Assembly: GCF_031085175.1 (NCBI RefSeq) | Contig: NZ_JAVHUY010000031.1 | Location: 52,851-116,850, forward strand | From: Phytohabitans maris | GTDB lineage: Bacteria; Actinomycetota; Actinomycetes; Mycobacteriales; Micromonosporaceae | Length of the DNA: 64,000 bases | Direction of reading: 5' to 3' | Shown here: piece by piece, positions 22,882 to 31,886 of the stretch | Numbering within the stretch: the first letter of the stretch is position 1 | Layout: each line of letters starts with the position of its first letter | The notes under the pieces: model-generated | The model's database searches: none | What the model was told of the DNA's origin: nothing | The model's input: the letters and a program-made list of their open reading frames with translations, nothing else | Translations under genes and position numbers: made by a program

Positions 22882-25800
22882 CTAGGAGGCGGGTGGGTAG
22901 GAGCCGGTGACCACCGTGGTCTGGCCCGGCGTGAGGGTGACCGTCTGCGAGGGCGGAGTGGTGCGACCCGGCACCGCGCCGAAGCTCACCTGCACCTCGC
23001 CCGCCGGCAGGTACGTCCAGACGCCCCAGCCGTCGTACGCGACGCCGTTCACGAAGATCTGCGCCGGGCCCGGCGCGTCGGTGCTCACCTGGAGCACCGC
23101 GGCCGGGGTGAACGCCACCTCGACGGTCGTGGTGAGCGCACCGGTGACCGTGACCGTCCGGCAGGCCGGCGTGATGTACCCCGGCACGTCGGTGAAGCAG
23201 ACCTCGTGCTGGCCGGGTGCGATCCGCATCCAGTCCAGGCCCCAGGTGGCGCGCGGCTTGCCGTCGACCACCACGGTCGTGGCGACCGGGTTGGCGGTCT
23301 GCGCGACCCGGAGCATGCCGGTCGGTCCACTGTAGGCGGACGCGTCCGGGTTGGCGGTGTAGCTGCCGGTGACGGCGTACGTGACGCCGGGGTCGAAGGT
23401 CCGGGTCTGGCAGGCCGGCGGGTTGAACCCGGCCACCGCGCTCCAGCAGATGACCCGCTGCCCGGGGGCGACCCGGGCGTTGACCGTGCCGGTGGTGCCG
23501 TCGTTGACCGGTACGCCGTCGACCGTGACCGTCACCGGCGCGTTGCCGATCGTGCCGCTGTTCCAGCGCGCGCTGATGCCGGACGTCGGGGTGAGCGCCA
23601 TGTCGAGCGTCGCGCCGGCGGTCTGGCTGATCGTGACGTTCTGGCAGGCCGGGGCGGTGTACCCGCTCGGTGCCTGGACGCAGACCCGGTGCTGGCCGTC
23701 GGGGAGCGCCAGCCCGTCGAGGCCGCCGGTGTCCCGGGCCACGCCGTCGACGGTGACGGTCGCCCCGGCGCCGGCCGGCTGCGTGTACACCACCAGGTGC
23801 CCGGGTCGCGGGCCGCCGGTGAGGGTGAACATCTTGCCGAACGAGCGGCCGCGGCCGTCCGCGTCGCCGGCGTCGGTGAGCAGCTCGATCTGGGCACCGG
23901 CGACCATCGGGCTGGGCACCGACGGGACGGTCTCCCAGGTGCCGTCGACGTTCTCGTCCGGCAGCAACTGGTCGAGCACCGGCTTGCTGTTGGGCCGGCC
24001 GTTCCAGGTGTAGAGGGCCCACGACGTGTTGCCGTTGCCGGGGCCGGCGGAGATGACGTAGTCGTCGTCCGCGTTCTTGCGGATGTCGCGGATCGACCGG
24101 CCGCCCAGGTCCAGGAAGATCGGGGCGCCGAACTCGGCCTGCGCGTCCTCGCCGGTCATGTACGTGTCGATGTTGGTCACCGGCACGATCACCGCGTGCG
24201 GCTTGCCGTTCTTCACGTACGTGGGTGCGCGGAACGCGAGGTACAGGGTGGACGTCGAGCTCGGCCCGGCCTCCACGCCCTCGATGTTGAACCCGTCGGG
24301 CGGGTTGGGGATCACGCCGACCCGGGAGCCGGCGACGAAGCCGAGCGCGTCGGCGCCGAGGCCGTGGCCGTTGCCGGCGTCCCAGGCGAGCAGCTGCGCC
24401 TTCAGCGTCTCGGTGCCGCCGACGCGGGTGAGCTGGATGTTCGCGCCGGTGCCGGTCACCCGTACCACGTCGAAGCGGGCCCGCTCGGGCTCCGAGCCGC
24501 CGCCCTTGTCGTTGCCGTGCGAGGCGAACAGGTAGATGAGGTCACCGACCTTGGCGAGACCCTCGTAGTCGTACTCGCCGCCGCCGATGCCGGGAATGTC
24601 GATCGTGCGGTACGCCGAGCCGGGCCCGGTGACGTCCGCCGGCTTCTGCCGCTTCCAGAGCCGCGGCGCGTTCTCCTCGTCGGTGACGCCGAGCAGGTAC
24701 CCGTCGCCGACGTCCACCGCGGAGGAGACGTCGTCCACGCCGTAGTAGAAGAAGATCGACGTGTCGGCCACGGCCGGCTCGGCCGTGTACGTGGCCGTGG
24801 TCGTGGTCGTGTTCCCCTGCGGGTCGCTGACCCGGATCGTCAGCTGCGAGCCGCCCGCGACCAGCGGGGCGAAGAAGAGCCGCCGGTACGCGCCGGTGCC
24901 GTCGACCGTGATGCCCGCGTCCGGCAGCACCGCCTGGTTCGACGAGGTCACCGTGAGGGTCAGCTGGGTGGCCGGCGTGTCCCGGTCGTTCAGCGAGATG
25001 CCCAGCGTGGGGTTGCGCGGGTTGAGCGCGGTGCCGACCACCTGCGTCGAGGAGGCCAGGATCGACGGCCGCGCGCTCGGCTGCCCGCTCGCCGCGGGCC
25101 AGCCGCCGACCGGCGGGAACGACACGCCGCGCAGCACCGTGCCCGGCGTCGCGGTGGCCATCGTGACCGGGGCCGCGATGGCCGGGGCCGCGGTGCGATC
25201 GGCGGTGTCGACGAGCTTCACCAGGCGGGAACCGTCGGCCGGGGTGGCGTAGAGCTCGACGCCGCCGAGCACGGTCTGGGCGGCGAGGTGCGCGTAGGCG
25301 GTGCCGGCCGGGAACGAGCCGACGCTCGTCCAGGCGCCGTCCACCAGCGCGTACTTGGCCAGCGTGCCCTGCGGGTTGGAGAAGTAGAGGAGGTCCGGGC
25401 CGGCGACCTCGTCGTCCGCGTCGAGCAGCGCGAAGTCGTTCTGGTACGTGATGTTCGGCACCACCGCCGTGCGGGTGTCGGCGGCGGTCGGCAGCCCGGA
25501 GTCGTACCGGTAGACCGCCGTGCTGCCGCCGAACTGGTTGCCGCCGGCGTAGAGCACACCGTCCACGATGGCCATCGAGGTCGGGGCGAAGCCCTCCACC
25601 TGGGTCGAGGTGGAGGCGCCGTGCGGAGCGTAGCGGAGGCTGGTGGCCGTGCCGGAGGTCCAGTACGCCGAGCCGTCCGCGGTCACCACCTCGTAGGGGA
25701 CGCCGCTCGCGGCCGCGTACGCGTCGGGGAGCACGGTGTTGGCGACCTGCGCCTGGCCGTCGATCCGGACGACCACGGTGGGCGCCGCGGCCTTGGGCCC

Positions 25801-27153
25801 GACCGGGTTGCCGTTGCCGGCGAGCGTGACGTACCGGCCGTCGGCCGAGCGCCGCAGGCCGCCCGCCGTGTTGTTGTTGGAGGGCAGCGTGAACGCCGGA
25901 CCCGACTCGCCGGCGGTACCCGGCAGCTGGATCTGGCCGCGGTAGGCGTTGTTGCCGGTGGCGTACCGCTGGATCGCGACGGACGCGGACTGGTTCGCGG
26001 TGCTGGCGCCGTTCACCTCGACGACGGCGACCTCGGTCGACGGCGCGGGGCGGGCGGGCTTGGGGTTCCAGCCGTCCGGCGCGAAGTCGACGCCGCGGAA
26101 CGTCCTGGTCCCCTCGGCGGTCTTGAGCACCTGCTCCTCGTACACGGGGAGCGCCCCGGAGGCGGCGTTGTCGACCACCCGGACCAGCTGGTTGCCGGCG
26201 CCGGAGCCGCGGACCACGAAGAGCTCGGCCTTCCCGTCGACGACCCGGGCGGTGAACGAGTCGATGTCGCCGAGCTGGCGGGTCTGGCCCTGGCCGGTCC
26301 AGCGGGTGCCGTCGAAGCTCAGCTTCATGATGCCGCCGTCGGTGACGTAGGCGGTGTCCAGGCCGGGCACGTCGGGGTTGACGTCGAGGAGCGTGAAGTC
26401 GCCCATCCCCGAGCCGAAGTACCCCGGGATCTCGCTGCCGAAGACCGCGGTGTACGGCGCCGGGGCGGCCGGGATGCCGTCGCCGACCTTCGCGATGCCG
26501 TACGGGCTGACCCAGGTCGTCGCGACGTACAGGTCGCCGTCGAGGATCCTGGCCGTGGTGCCGGTCCGCATCAGCGAGCTGGTCCACGCCTCGGGGTCGT
26601 TGCCGCCGAGCCGCACCCGGACGATGGCGGAGTTGTCCTGGCTGTCCTTGCCCTGGCCGCTGGCGAAGAACGTCTGGCCGTCCGGGCTGACCACCGAGTT
26701 CGGGAACTCGCGGTTGAACGAGTCGCCGAGCGTCGTGGTGGTGTCGATGCCGCCGCGCGCGTCGACCCGGGCCACCGAGTGGTTGCCGGGGTCGGAGCCG
26801 GTGCCCGGCTCGCGGTTCCAGCCGGCGACCGTGAGGTAGCGGCCGTCCGCGCTGCGGTTCAGGTGCCCCGCGTTCGGTTCGCCGGCGTCGAGGGTGAGCG
26901 GGTGGTGGTTCGCCTGGGCCGTGGCCGGCAGCGGCACCGGGTTCTTGGTGCTCGGCGTGCCGTCCGTGGTGGCGGTGACCAGCGAGACCGCCCCGAACGT
27001 GGTGGCCGTGTCGGTCTCCACGAGCACGAGGTCGGCCAGCGGGCCGGCGGCCGCGGCGGACCCCGGTGCCACGAGGACCACTGTGGACAACGCGAGCGTG
27101 GTCGCCAGCGCGGCGACCACGGGTCTGAATCTCATCGATGGATGCGGATGCAC
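22882..27153 (-). CDS. Large secreted protein: beta-propeller, DUF3616-like, PEGA-like repeats
   Basis: 1423 aa. GTG 27153 has AGAGAG six bases upstream; ATG 27135 is an alternative. A Sec signal peptide (RPVVAALATTLALSTVVLVA, cleavage after SAAAA) leads. Residues about 40-360 and 365-690 form two similar WD/YVTN-like propeller halves (SADGRYLTVAGW and SADGRYVTLAGN head each). About 700-780 is an Ig-like unit, then a DUF3616-like domain (GEYDYEGLAKVGDLIYLFAS, then DIRKNADDDYVISAGPGNGN). The last 350 residues hold at least four PEGA-like repeats, each with the pattern VTVDGVARDTG...LPDGQHRVC...PACQNVTI. No LPXTG or membrane anchor at the end. A wall-associated or released binding protein is likely. 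Confidence 0.8.
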   Translation of the reverse strand: MHPHPSMRFRPVVAALATTLALSTVVLVAPGSAAAAGPLADLVLVETDTATTFGAVSLVTATTDGTPSTKNPVPLPATAQANHHPLTLDAGEPNAGHLNRSADGRYLTVAGWNREPGTGSDPGNHSVARVDARGGIDTTTTLGDSFNREFPNSVVSPDGQTFFASGQGKDSQDNSAIVRVRLGGNDPEAWTSSLMRTGTTARILDGDLYVATTWVSPYGIAKVGDGIPAAPAPYTAVFGSEIPGYFGSGMGDFTLLDVNPDVPGLDTAYVTDGGIMKLSFDGTRWTGQGQTRQLGDIDSFTARVVDGKAELFVVRGSGAGNQLVRVVDNAASGALPVYEEQVLKTAEGTRTFRGVDFAPDGWNPKPARPAPSTEVAVVEVNGASTANQSASVAIQRYATGNNAYRGQIQLPGTAGESGPAFTLPSNNNTAGGLRRSADGRYVTLAGNGNPVGPKAAAPTVVVRIDGQAQVANTVLPDAYAAASGVPYEVVTADGSAYWTSGTATSLRYAPHGASTSTQVEGFAPTSMAIVDGVLYAGGNQFGGSTAVYRYDSGLPTAADTRTAVVPNITYQNDFALLDADDEVAGPDLLYFSNPQGTLAKYALVDGAWTSVGSFPAGTAYAHLAAQTVLGGVELYATPADGSRLVKLVDTADRTAAPAIAAPVTMATATPGTVLRGVSFPPVGGWPAASGQPSARPSILASSTQVVGTALNPRNPTLGISLNDRDTPATQLTLTVTSSNQAVLPDAGITVDGTGAYRRLFFAPLVAGGSQLTIRVSDPQGNTTTTTATYTAEPAVADTSIFFYYGVDDVSSAVDVGDGYLLGVTDEENAPRLWKRQKPADVTGPGSAYRTIDIPGIGGGEYDYEGLAKVGDLIYLFASHGNDKGGGSEPERARFDVVRVTGTGANIQLTRVGGTETLKAQLLAWDAGNGHGLGADALGFVAGSRVGVIPNPPDGFNIEGVEAGPSSTSTLYLAFRAPTYVKNGKPHAVIVPVTNIDTYMTGEDAQAEFGAPIFLDLGGRSIRDIRKNADDDYVISAGPGNGNTSWALYTWNGRPNSKPVLDQLLPDENVDGTWETVPSVPSPMVAGAQIELLTDAGDADGRGRSFGKMFTLTGGPRPGHLVVYTQPAGAGATVTVDGVARDTGGLDGLALPDGQHRVCVQAPSGYTAPACQNVTISQTAGATLDMALTPTSGISARWNSGTIGNAPVTVTVDGVPVNDGTTGTVNARVAPGQRVICWSAVAGFNPPACQTRTFDPGVTYAVTGSYTANPDASAYSGPTGMLRVAQTANPVATTVVVDGKPRATWGLDWMRIAPGQHEVCFTDVPGYITPACRTVTVTGALTTTVEVAFTPAAVLQVSTDAPGPAQIFVNGVAYDGWGVWTYLPAGEVQVSFGAVPGRTTPPSQTVTLTPGQTTVVTGSYPPAS

Positions 27154-27307
27154 AAGCGACTCTCTTTCCGGAAGGGGAGGACGGAGGCGGGCCGCGTCGT
27201 CGCGAAGAGATACCGCCCGGTTCGCACGTTTTCAGCCAGCGGTTAACCCGCCTGACATGATCAGCGAACGACCGACGAACAGTCGGATCTTGGTTCTTCC
27301 GCCCGCC

Positions 27308-28684
27308 TTAACGACGGATGGCGGGACCGGTCACCCGCACCGGGACCAGCGCGAACACCCCATCGCTGTGCGCGAATCCGGCGGCGCCCACCCGCTCGTG
27401 CACCCAGTACGAGAGCCGCAGCTCCCCCGGTCCGGCCGCGGCTTCGCTCGCCGGGCGCCCCGGGTGGCCGGCGCCATCCGGCCTCGTCGCTGCGCTCCTC
27501 GGAGCGGAGCCCGCCGGCCCCGGGGCGAGCCGGCAGGTGGCGCGCAGCGTCGCCCGCCCGTGCGGCGGCAGCGTGGCGTCGACGGGGGTGCAGGAGATCC
27601 GGGAGGCGCGCCACGGCTCGGCGGCGTCCGCGGGCGCCAGTACCGGCAGCAGGCGCGCGGTGACCCGCTCGGCGGAGAGGTTCGCCACGGTGACCGCGAG
27701 GGTGCGGCGCGTCCCGCCGGCCCAGGTGGCCGGGGGCCACCCGGTGGCGACCATGAGGTGCCCGGCGGGCAGGGCGGTACGGGCCAGGCGCTGGTCGAGG
27801 TCCACGCGCACCGCGGCGGCGCCGGTGAGCTGGTCGAGCAGCGCGGTGCCGGCGCGCACCTCGACGGTGGGGCGGTACGCGCCCGGCCAGACCGCGACGT
27901 TCTCCGCGACGGCCACCTCCGCGGTACCGCCCGGCGGCACGGTGACCGTCCGGGGTGGCGCCCAGCGGGTGGTGGACGTGGGCCGCGCGCCGGTGGAGTC
28001 GGTGAGCCCGACACCGACCGTCACGGTCCGTGGCGCGGCGGTGGTGTTGCGCAGGCGCACGGTACCGGTGAGGGCCGCCGGGCTGCGGTGCCCGGTGGTG
28101 ATCGCCGCGCTCGCGACGGCCACGTCCCGGGGCGCCCGTGCCCGCAGCTCGGCCGGGTCGGTGCCGCGCAGGTCGAGCGGGCCGGACCAGCGGTCGGCCT
28201 CGGCCACCGCGCCGCGCACCCGCTCGTGCAGCCACACCGCGAGCCGGTACTGGCCGGGCGGCACGTCCAGCGGCTGGCGGATGGCGACCGGGTTGTCCCC
28301 CTCGGCGGGTGGCCGGGCGCTGCCGGAGACCGTCTCCGAGACGTACGCGGCGCGCCGCTCGCCGGCCGGGACGAGCTCGAACCAGACGTAGTACCGCTGC
28401 GCCCGCGCGCCCGCCGGGGTGACCGAGGTCTGCACGGTCAGCGTCGAGCCGCTGACCGCGGCGGTCACCGCGCCGAGGCGCAGTCCGGCGGCGGGAGCCC
28501 GGCCGGAGACGGCGGCGCCGATCGCGAGCGACGCGACGAGCGACACCGCGAACAGCCAGAGCGCCTTGACCCCCGGGGCTGGCGACCGCCGCCGCGAGGA
28601 GGGCGGCGCAAGCCGGCCCGCCGGGGCACCAGCGAGCGAAGCGAGCGCAACCAACACAGCCGCGGGGGCTGGTCGCGGTGCCAC
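27308..28684 (-). CDS. Exported Ig-like domain protein, one N-terminal membrane helix
   Basis: Up to 458 aa; GTG 28684 is the longest start and lies two bases from the upstream stop, but the first 35 residues (Pro/Arg/Ala-rich) overlap a repeat and may not be translated. A single hydrophobic helix (ALWLFAVSLVASLAIGAA) is followed by beta-rich CARDB/Ig-like segments: LTVQTSVTPAGARAQRYYVW, AALTGTVRLRNTTAAPRTVT, and TWAGGTRRTLAVTVANLSAE. Two WLHERV/WVHERV modules (about residues 155 and 430) suggest a repeated strand. Near residues 395-420 an in-frame REP-like insertion interrupts the last domain. No enzyme motif is seen; I take it as an envelope protein of unknown role. Confidence 0.65.
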   Translation of the reverse strand: MAPRPAPAAVLVALASLAGAPAGRLAPPSSRRRSPAPGVKALWLFAVSLVASLAIGAAVSGRAPAAGLRLGAVTAAVSGSTLTVQTSVTPAGARAQRYYVWFELVPAGERRAAYVSETVSGSARPPAEGDNPVAIRQPLDVPPGQYRLAVWLHERVRGAVAEADRWSGPLDLRGTDPAELRARAPRDVAVASAAITTGHRSPAALTGTVRLRNTTAAPRTVTVGVGLTDSTGARPTSTTRWAPPRTVTVPPGGTAEVAVAENVAVWPGAYRPTVEVRAGTALLDQLTGAAAVRVDLDQRLARTALPAGHLMVATGWPPATWAGGTRRTLAVTVANLSAERVTARLLPVLAPADAAEPWRASRISCTPVDATLPPHGRATLRATCRLAPGPAGSAPRSAATRPDGAGHPGRPASEAAAGPGELRLSYWVHERVGAAGFAHSDGVFALVPVRVTGPAIRR

Positions 28685-28685
28685 G

Positions 28686-29210
28686 TCAGCCGGCGCGGCG
28701 ACGGGCCCGCGTCGCGGCGAGGGCCGCCCCGACCACGAGGAGCGCGGCCGCGGTCAGCAGGATCCCGACCGTACCGCCGCCGGCCCCTCCCCCGTCGCCG
28801 GCCTGGTCCGGTGCCGCGGCCGCGGCGGGCTTGCCGGCGTTGCCGTCGAGCACGGTCAGCGGCGCGGTCAGCACGCGCGTGGCCCGGTCGGGGTCGAGCC
28901 CCAGCGCGCGCACCTCGACCTGGCCCCGTACGCCGTCGGGCACCGTGAACTCGGCGGCGACCAGGCCCTTGCCGTCACCGCGGACGGTCGCCGCGGTCGC
29001 GTCGCCGACCAGGATCCGCACCTCGCCGCCGGCGGCGTAGCCGCCCGCGTTCGCGGTGACCCGCCCGCCCGGGCCGACCGTGGAGGTGGAGAGGGTGAGC
29101 GTCCCCCGGCCGGCCGTGTACGGCGCGGCGGCCGCCGGAGTACCGGCGAACGCGATCGCCGCGAGCAGCGTCACCGCGAGCGCGGCGAGGCGGAAGCCAG
29201 GGCCTGTCAT
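28686..29210 (-). CDS. Exported protein with C-terminal membrane anchor
   Basis: 174 aa from ATG 29210. A signal peptide (LAALAVTLLAAIAFAGTPAA, cut after AAA) precedes one beta-sandwich domain (LTLSTSTVGPGGRVTANAGG, VRILVGDATAATVRGDGKGL), a Gly/Ala/Pro-rich spacer (GKPAAAAAPDQAGDGGGAGG) and a C-terminal helix (VGILLTAAALLVVGAALAAT) ending in RARRRAG. This is the layout of wall-spanning anchored proteins, but there is no LPXTG, so it is probably held by the helix itself. The neighbours are other exported or glycan-related genes. Confidence 0.7.
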   Translation of the reverse strand: MTGPGFRLAALAVTLLAAIAFAGTPAAAAPYTAGRGTLTLSTSTVGPGGRVTANAGGYAAGGEVRILVGDATAATVRGDGKGLVAAEFTVPDGVRGQVEVRALGLDPDRATRVLTAPLTVLDGNAGKPAAAAAPDQAGDGGGAGGGTVGILLTAAALLVVGAALAATRARRRAG

Positions 29211-29265
29211 GGCAGCCGACCATAGGGGTTCCAGATGATCTTCGGTTGAACCGCGCGTGACGCCG

Positions 29266-30843
29266 TCACGTCCCGCAGCCAGCGCCGGAGCCGCCGCCCT
29301 CGGCCGGCGGCCCGGCCGCGGCGCGGACGTCGACGACGACCGCCGCGCGGTTGCGGAACACCACCGCGCACGGATGCCCCTCGACGAACGCCGCCATCGC
29401 CGCCGGCTCGTACCGGTTGCTGTCCGTGGAGACGAGCAGCAGGTCGAGCCCGGCCGCCTCGGCGGCGGCCACGCTCTGGTCTTGCGGGAACGGCGGCGCG
29501 AACACCTCGTTGGCGACGCGGGCGCGCTCCAGCTCGTCTCCGTAGCTGAGCCAGCGCAGCGGGGAGGCGTACCAGGTGGGCCGCCGGACGTAGCCCTCCA
29601 CCCACCAGCCCAGCGGCGCGTCGTCCACTGTGGACACGCCGAGGCGGGTGCCGGGTGGGGTGTCGCGCAGCCAGGTGAGGGCGGCGTACAGGTCCGGCGA
29701 GACGATGCCGTAGTAGTCCCGCTGCGCCGGAAACAGGCGCAGCCCGCTCCACGCCTGCAGGGCGACCGCGGCGGCGAGCAGCCCCGCCACGGCCACCCGC
29801 GCCGGCCGCCCGGGGCTGAGCTGGTGGCGCTCGCCGGTGGACCACAGCCCGAGCGCGAGCACGGTGGCGAACGGCAGGAAGTACAGGCCGCGCGCCTCCC
29901 TGGTGAGCGCGGTGGCCACCGCGACCGACCCGAGCGCGGCGACCGCGAGCCGCCAGGCCGGCTCCCGCCAGCGGGCGCGCAGCAGGAACGGGGTGGCCAG
30001 GCCCGCGACGATCGCGGTACGCCAGACGACCGGCTGGTCCCGGTAGGTGAACTCGAGCGACGCGAAGAGGTTGGCCCAGGTGACGGCCGCGGCGTCCGTG
30101 CCGCTCGGGCGGTTGCCGCCGACCGCGTCCAGCAGCGGCAGGTAGAGCGGCACCGCGAGCGCGGCGGGGGCGGCGACCGCCAGCAGGTACCGCAGCCGGC
30201 TGCGCGACCAGCGCAGGCGCTCGCCCCGCGGCACGCCGGCCAGGTGCAGCCCGGCGACGGCGGCGGCCGCGAAGGCGGCGTACCCGACCACGAAGTGACT
30301 GGTGGCGAGCAGGCCGGCGGTGGCCGCGGCCGCGCCGAGCGCCGGTGCCCAGCGGCCGGTACGCAGCGCGGCGTCGAGGAGGACGAGCAGGACCGGCACC
30401 AGCCCGGCGGCGAGGAGCTGGGGGAAGCCACCCCAGGCGGCCGCCTCGCCGGTCGCGGCGGAGACGGAGAGCAGCGCGGCCAGCCCGGCGGCGGCCCAGC
30501 GCAGGCCGAAGCCGCGCAGGGCGGCGTACGTGCCGGCGGCGAGCGCGAGCGAACTGAGCGCGCCGAGCACGCCGACCGCGACGACCGGGCCGGCCGCGCG
30601 GGTGAGCAGCGCCATGGCGAGCGGGGTGACCGGCGGGTACGCCAGTCCGGAGTCGCGGGTCGTGCGGTCGCCGAGGAGCGCGTTGCCGAACGCCAGCCAG
30701 TTGCCGGAGTCGACGGTCGCCGGGGCCGCGCGGTCGGTGAGCACGGCGTACCGCAGGACGGCGACGGCCAGCAGAAACCCGGCGAACGCCAGGTCCACGG
30801 CCGCGGGCCGGTACCGCCGCGCCCGCCGGTGCCGGCCCGGCAC
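29266..30843 (-). CDS. Polytopic membrane protein, GT-C glycosyltransferase-like
   Basis: 525 aa from GTG 30843, which overlaps the last base of the upstream oxidoreductase stop. About ten hydrophobic segments run from residue 12 to 400, with a first loop AAPATVDSGNWLAFGNALLG (an Asp in the position GT-C enzymes use for metal or donor binding) and a soluble C-terminal domain (about 400-525) with STVDDAPLGWWVEGYVRRPT and LLLVSTDSNRYEPAAM. This layout matches lipid-linked sugar glycosyltransferases of the GT-C fold, though none of the named families is clear. Being in an operon with a GT4 enzyme and a sugar-type dehydrogenase supports a glycan role. Confidence 0.6.
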   Translation of the reverse strand: MPGRHRRARRYRPAAVDLAFAGFLLAVAVLRYAVLTDRAAPATVDSGNWLAFGNALLGDRTTRDSGLAYPPVTPLAMALLTRAAGPVVAVGVLGALSSLALAAGTYAALRGFGLRWAAAGLAALLSVSAATGEAAAWGGFPQLLAAGLVPVLLVLLDAALRTGRWAPALGAAAATAGLLATSHFVVGYAAFAAAAVAGLHLAGVPRGERLRWSRSRLRYLLAVAAPAALAVPLYLPLLDAVGGNRPSGTDAAAVTWANLFASLEFTYRDQPVVWRTAIVAGLATPFLLRARWREPAWRLAVAALGSVAVATALTREARGLYFLPFATVLALGLWSTGERHQLSPGRPARVAVAGLLAAAVALQAWSGLRLFPAQRDYYGIVSPDLYAALTWLRDTPPGTRLGVSTVDDAPLGWWVEGYVRRPTWYASPLRWLSYGDELERARVANEVFAPPFPQDQSVAAAEAAGLDLLLVSTDSNRYEPAAMAAFVEGHPCAVVFRNRAAVVVDVRAAAGPPAEGGGSGAGCGT

Positions 30844-31886
30844 TACCCGTGCGACCCGGCGGCGGCGTGCGCGGCCGACAGCACCGTCACCACGTCGCGC
30901 CCGCGCTCGGCGGCGATCCCCGCCAGGTCCTGGCCCGGGTCGCGGACGGCGGCGACGAACCGGCGGACCACCTCGTCGTTGCCGTAGTCCAGCCGCCCGC
31001 GCACCCGCAGCGACCCGGCGGCGACGGTGCCGGCCGCGTGCCCGGCCGCCGCGGCGACCTGGGTGCGCAGCACGTCGAGGGTGCGGTGGCCGCCGTCGTC
31101 GGGCACCACCACGCAGACGTCCCGGAAGAAGTCGACCACCGCGGTGGCGCGGCTGCCGGCGAGTACCAGCAGCCACTCGGAGATCGCGCCGACGAACGTC
31201 ATCTGCAGCGACCCGAACGCCGCGCCGCCGCCGCGCAGCACCAGTGACACGAGGTCCGGCGTGTTGTCGCCGGGCGCGAACGCCGGCCCGACGTGCAGGC
31301 CGCGCACCTCGGCACCGGGCACGAACGACTGGAGCAGATAGATGAGGTGCGGCGCCTCGTCGGTGAACAGGCCGAGCGGCAGCGTCGGGTACCAGGACGG
31401 GAGCCGCCGGCGGTGGTTGCTCGACTGGACCCCGAACGCGGCCCGCAGGTCGCCCAGCCGGCCGGCGGCGAGCAGCGTCCGGGCGCGGGTGGCGGCCCGG
31501 CCGTACTGAAGATTGTGGATCACGGCGAGCCGGCGGCCGGCGGCCCCGGCGGCGGCGATCATCCGGTCGGCGTCCCCGGTGGTGAGCGCGAACGGCTTCT
31601 CCACCAGCACGTGCAGCCCGCGTTCGAGCGCCGCGCCGGCGAGGTCGGCGTGCGTGTCCGGCGGCGTGCCGATGACGACGGCGTCGACCTCCTCGCGCAG
31701 CCACGGTTCGTCCAATGTGGAGCCGAACCGGGTCAGCCCGTGCCGGCGTACCAGCTCCGCCCGGGACACCCGCGGCGGCTCCGCGGTGACCATGCCGACC
31801 ACCCGCACGCCGGGGTGGCGGGACAGCGACGGCAGGTGCCGGTTGACGGTCACCCAGCCCGCGCCGACCACGGCGACCCGGGTCAC
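30843..31886 (-). CDS. Gfo/Idh/MocA-family oxidoreductase
   Basis: 347 aa from ATG 31886. The Rossmann start VAVVGAGWVTVNRHLPSL has the G-x-G-x-x-x-N/H dinucleotide loop, and the family signature EKPFA with the catalytic Lys lies near residue 97 (GLHVLVEKPFALTTGDADRM). The C-terminal alpha/beta domain contains NLQYGRAATRARTLLAAGRL and FTDEAPHLIYLLQ with the acidic/His pair. Family members oxidise or epimerise sugars, often nucleotide sugars. The start overlaps the stop of the glycosyltransferase gene (ATGA), so the two are made together. Confidence 0.88.
   Translation of the reverse strand: MTRVAVVGAGWVTVNRHLPSLSRHPGVRVVGMVTAEPPRVSRAELVRRHGLTRFGSTLDEPWLREEVDAVVIGTPPDTHADLAGAALERGLHVLVEKPFALTTGDADRMIAAAGAAGRRLAVIHNLQYGRAATRARTLLAAGRLGDLRAAFGVQSSNHRRRLPSWYPTLPLGLFTDEAPHLIYLLQSFVPGAEVRGLHVGPAFAPGDNTPDLVSLVLRGGGAAFGSLQMTFVGAISEWLLVLAGSRATAVVDFFRDVCVVVPDDGGHRTLDVLRTQVAAAAGHAAGTVAAGSLRVRGRLDYGNDEVVRRFVAAVRDPGQDLAGIAAERGRDVVTVLSAAHAAAGSHG

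Noticed and set aside
22876..27246. A 1456-codon open frame on the plus strand opposite the large secreted protein
   Set aside because: It is Arg/Gly/Ala/Val-rich with no domain; the minus-strand frame has a signal peptide and clear repeats. It is a by-product of high GC codon bias.
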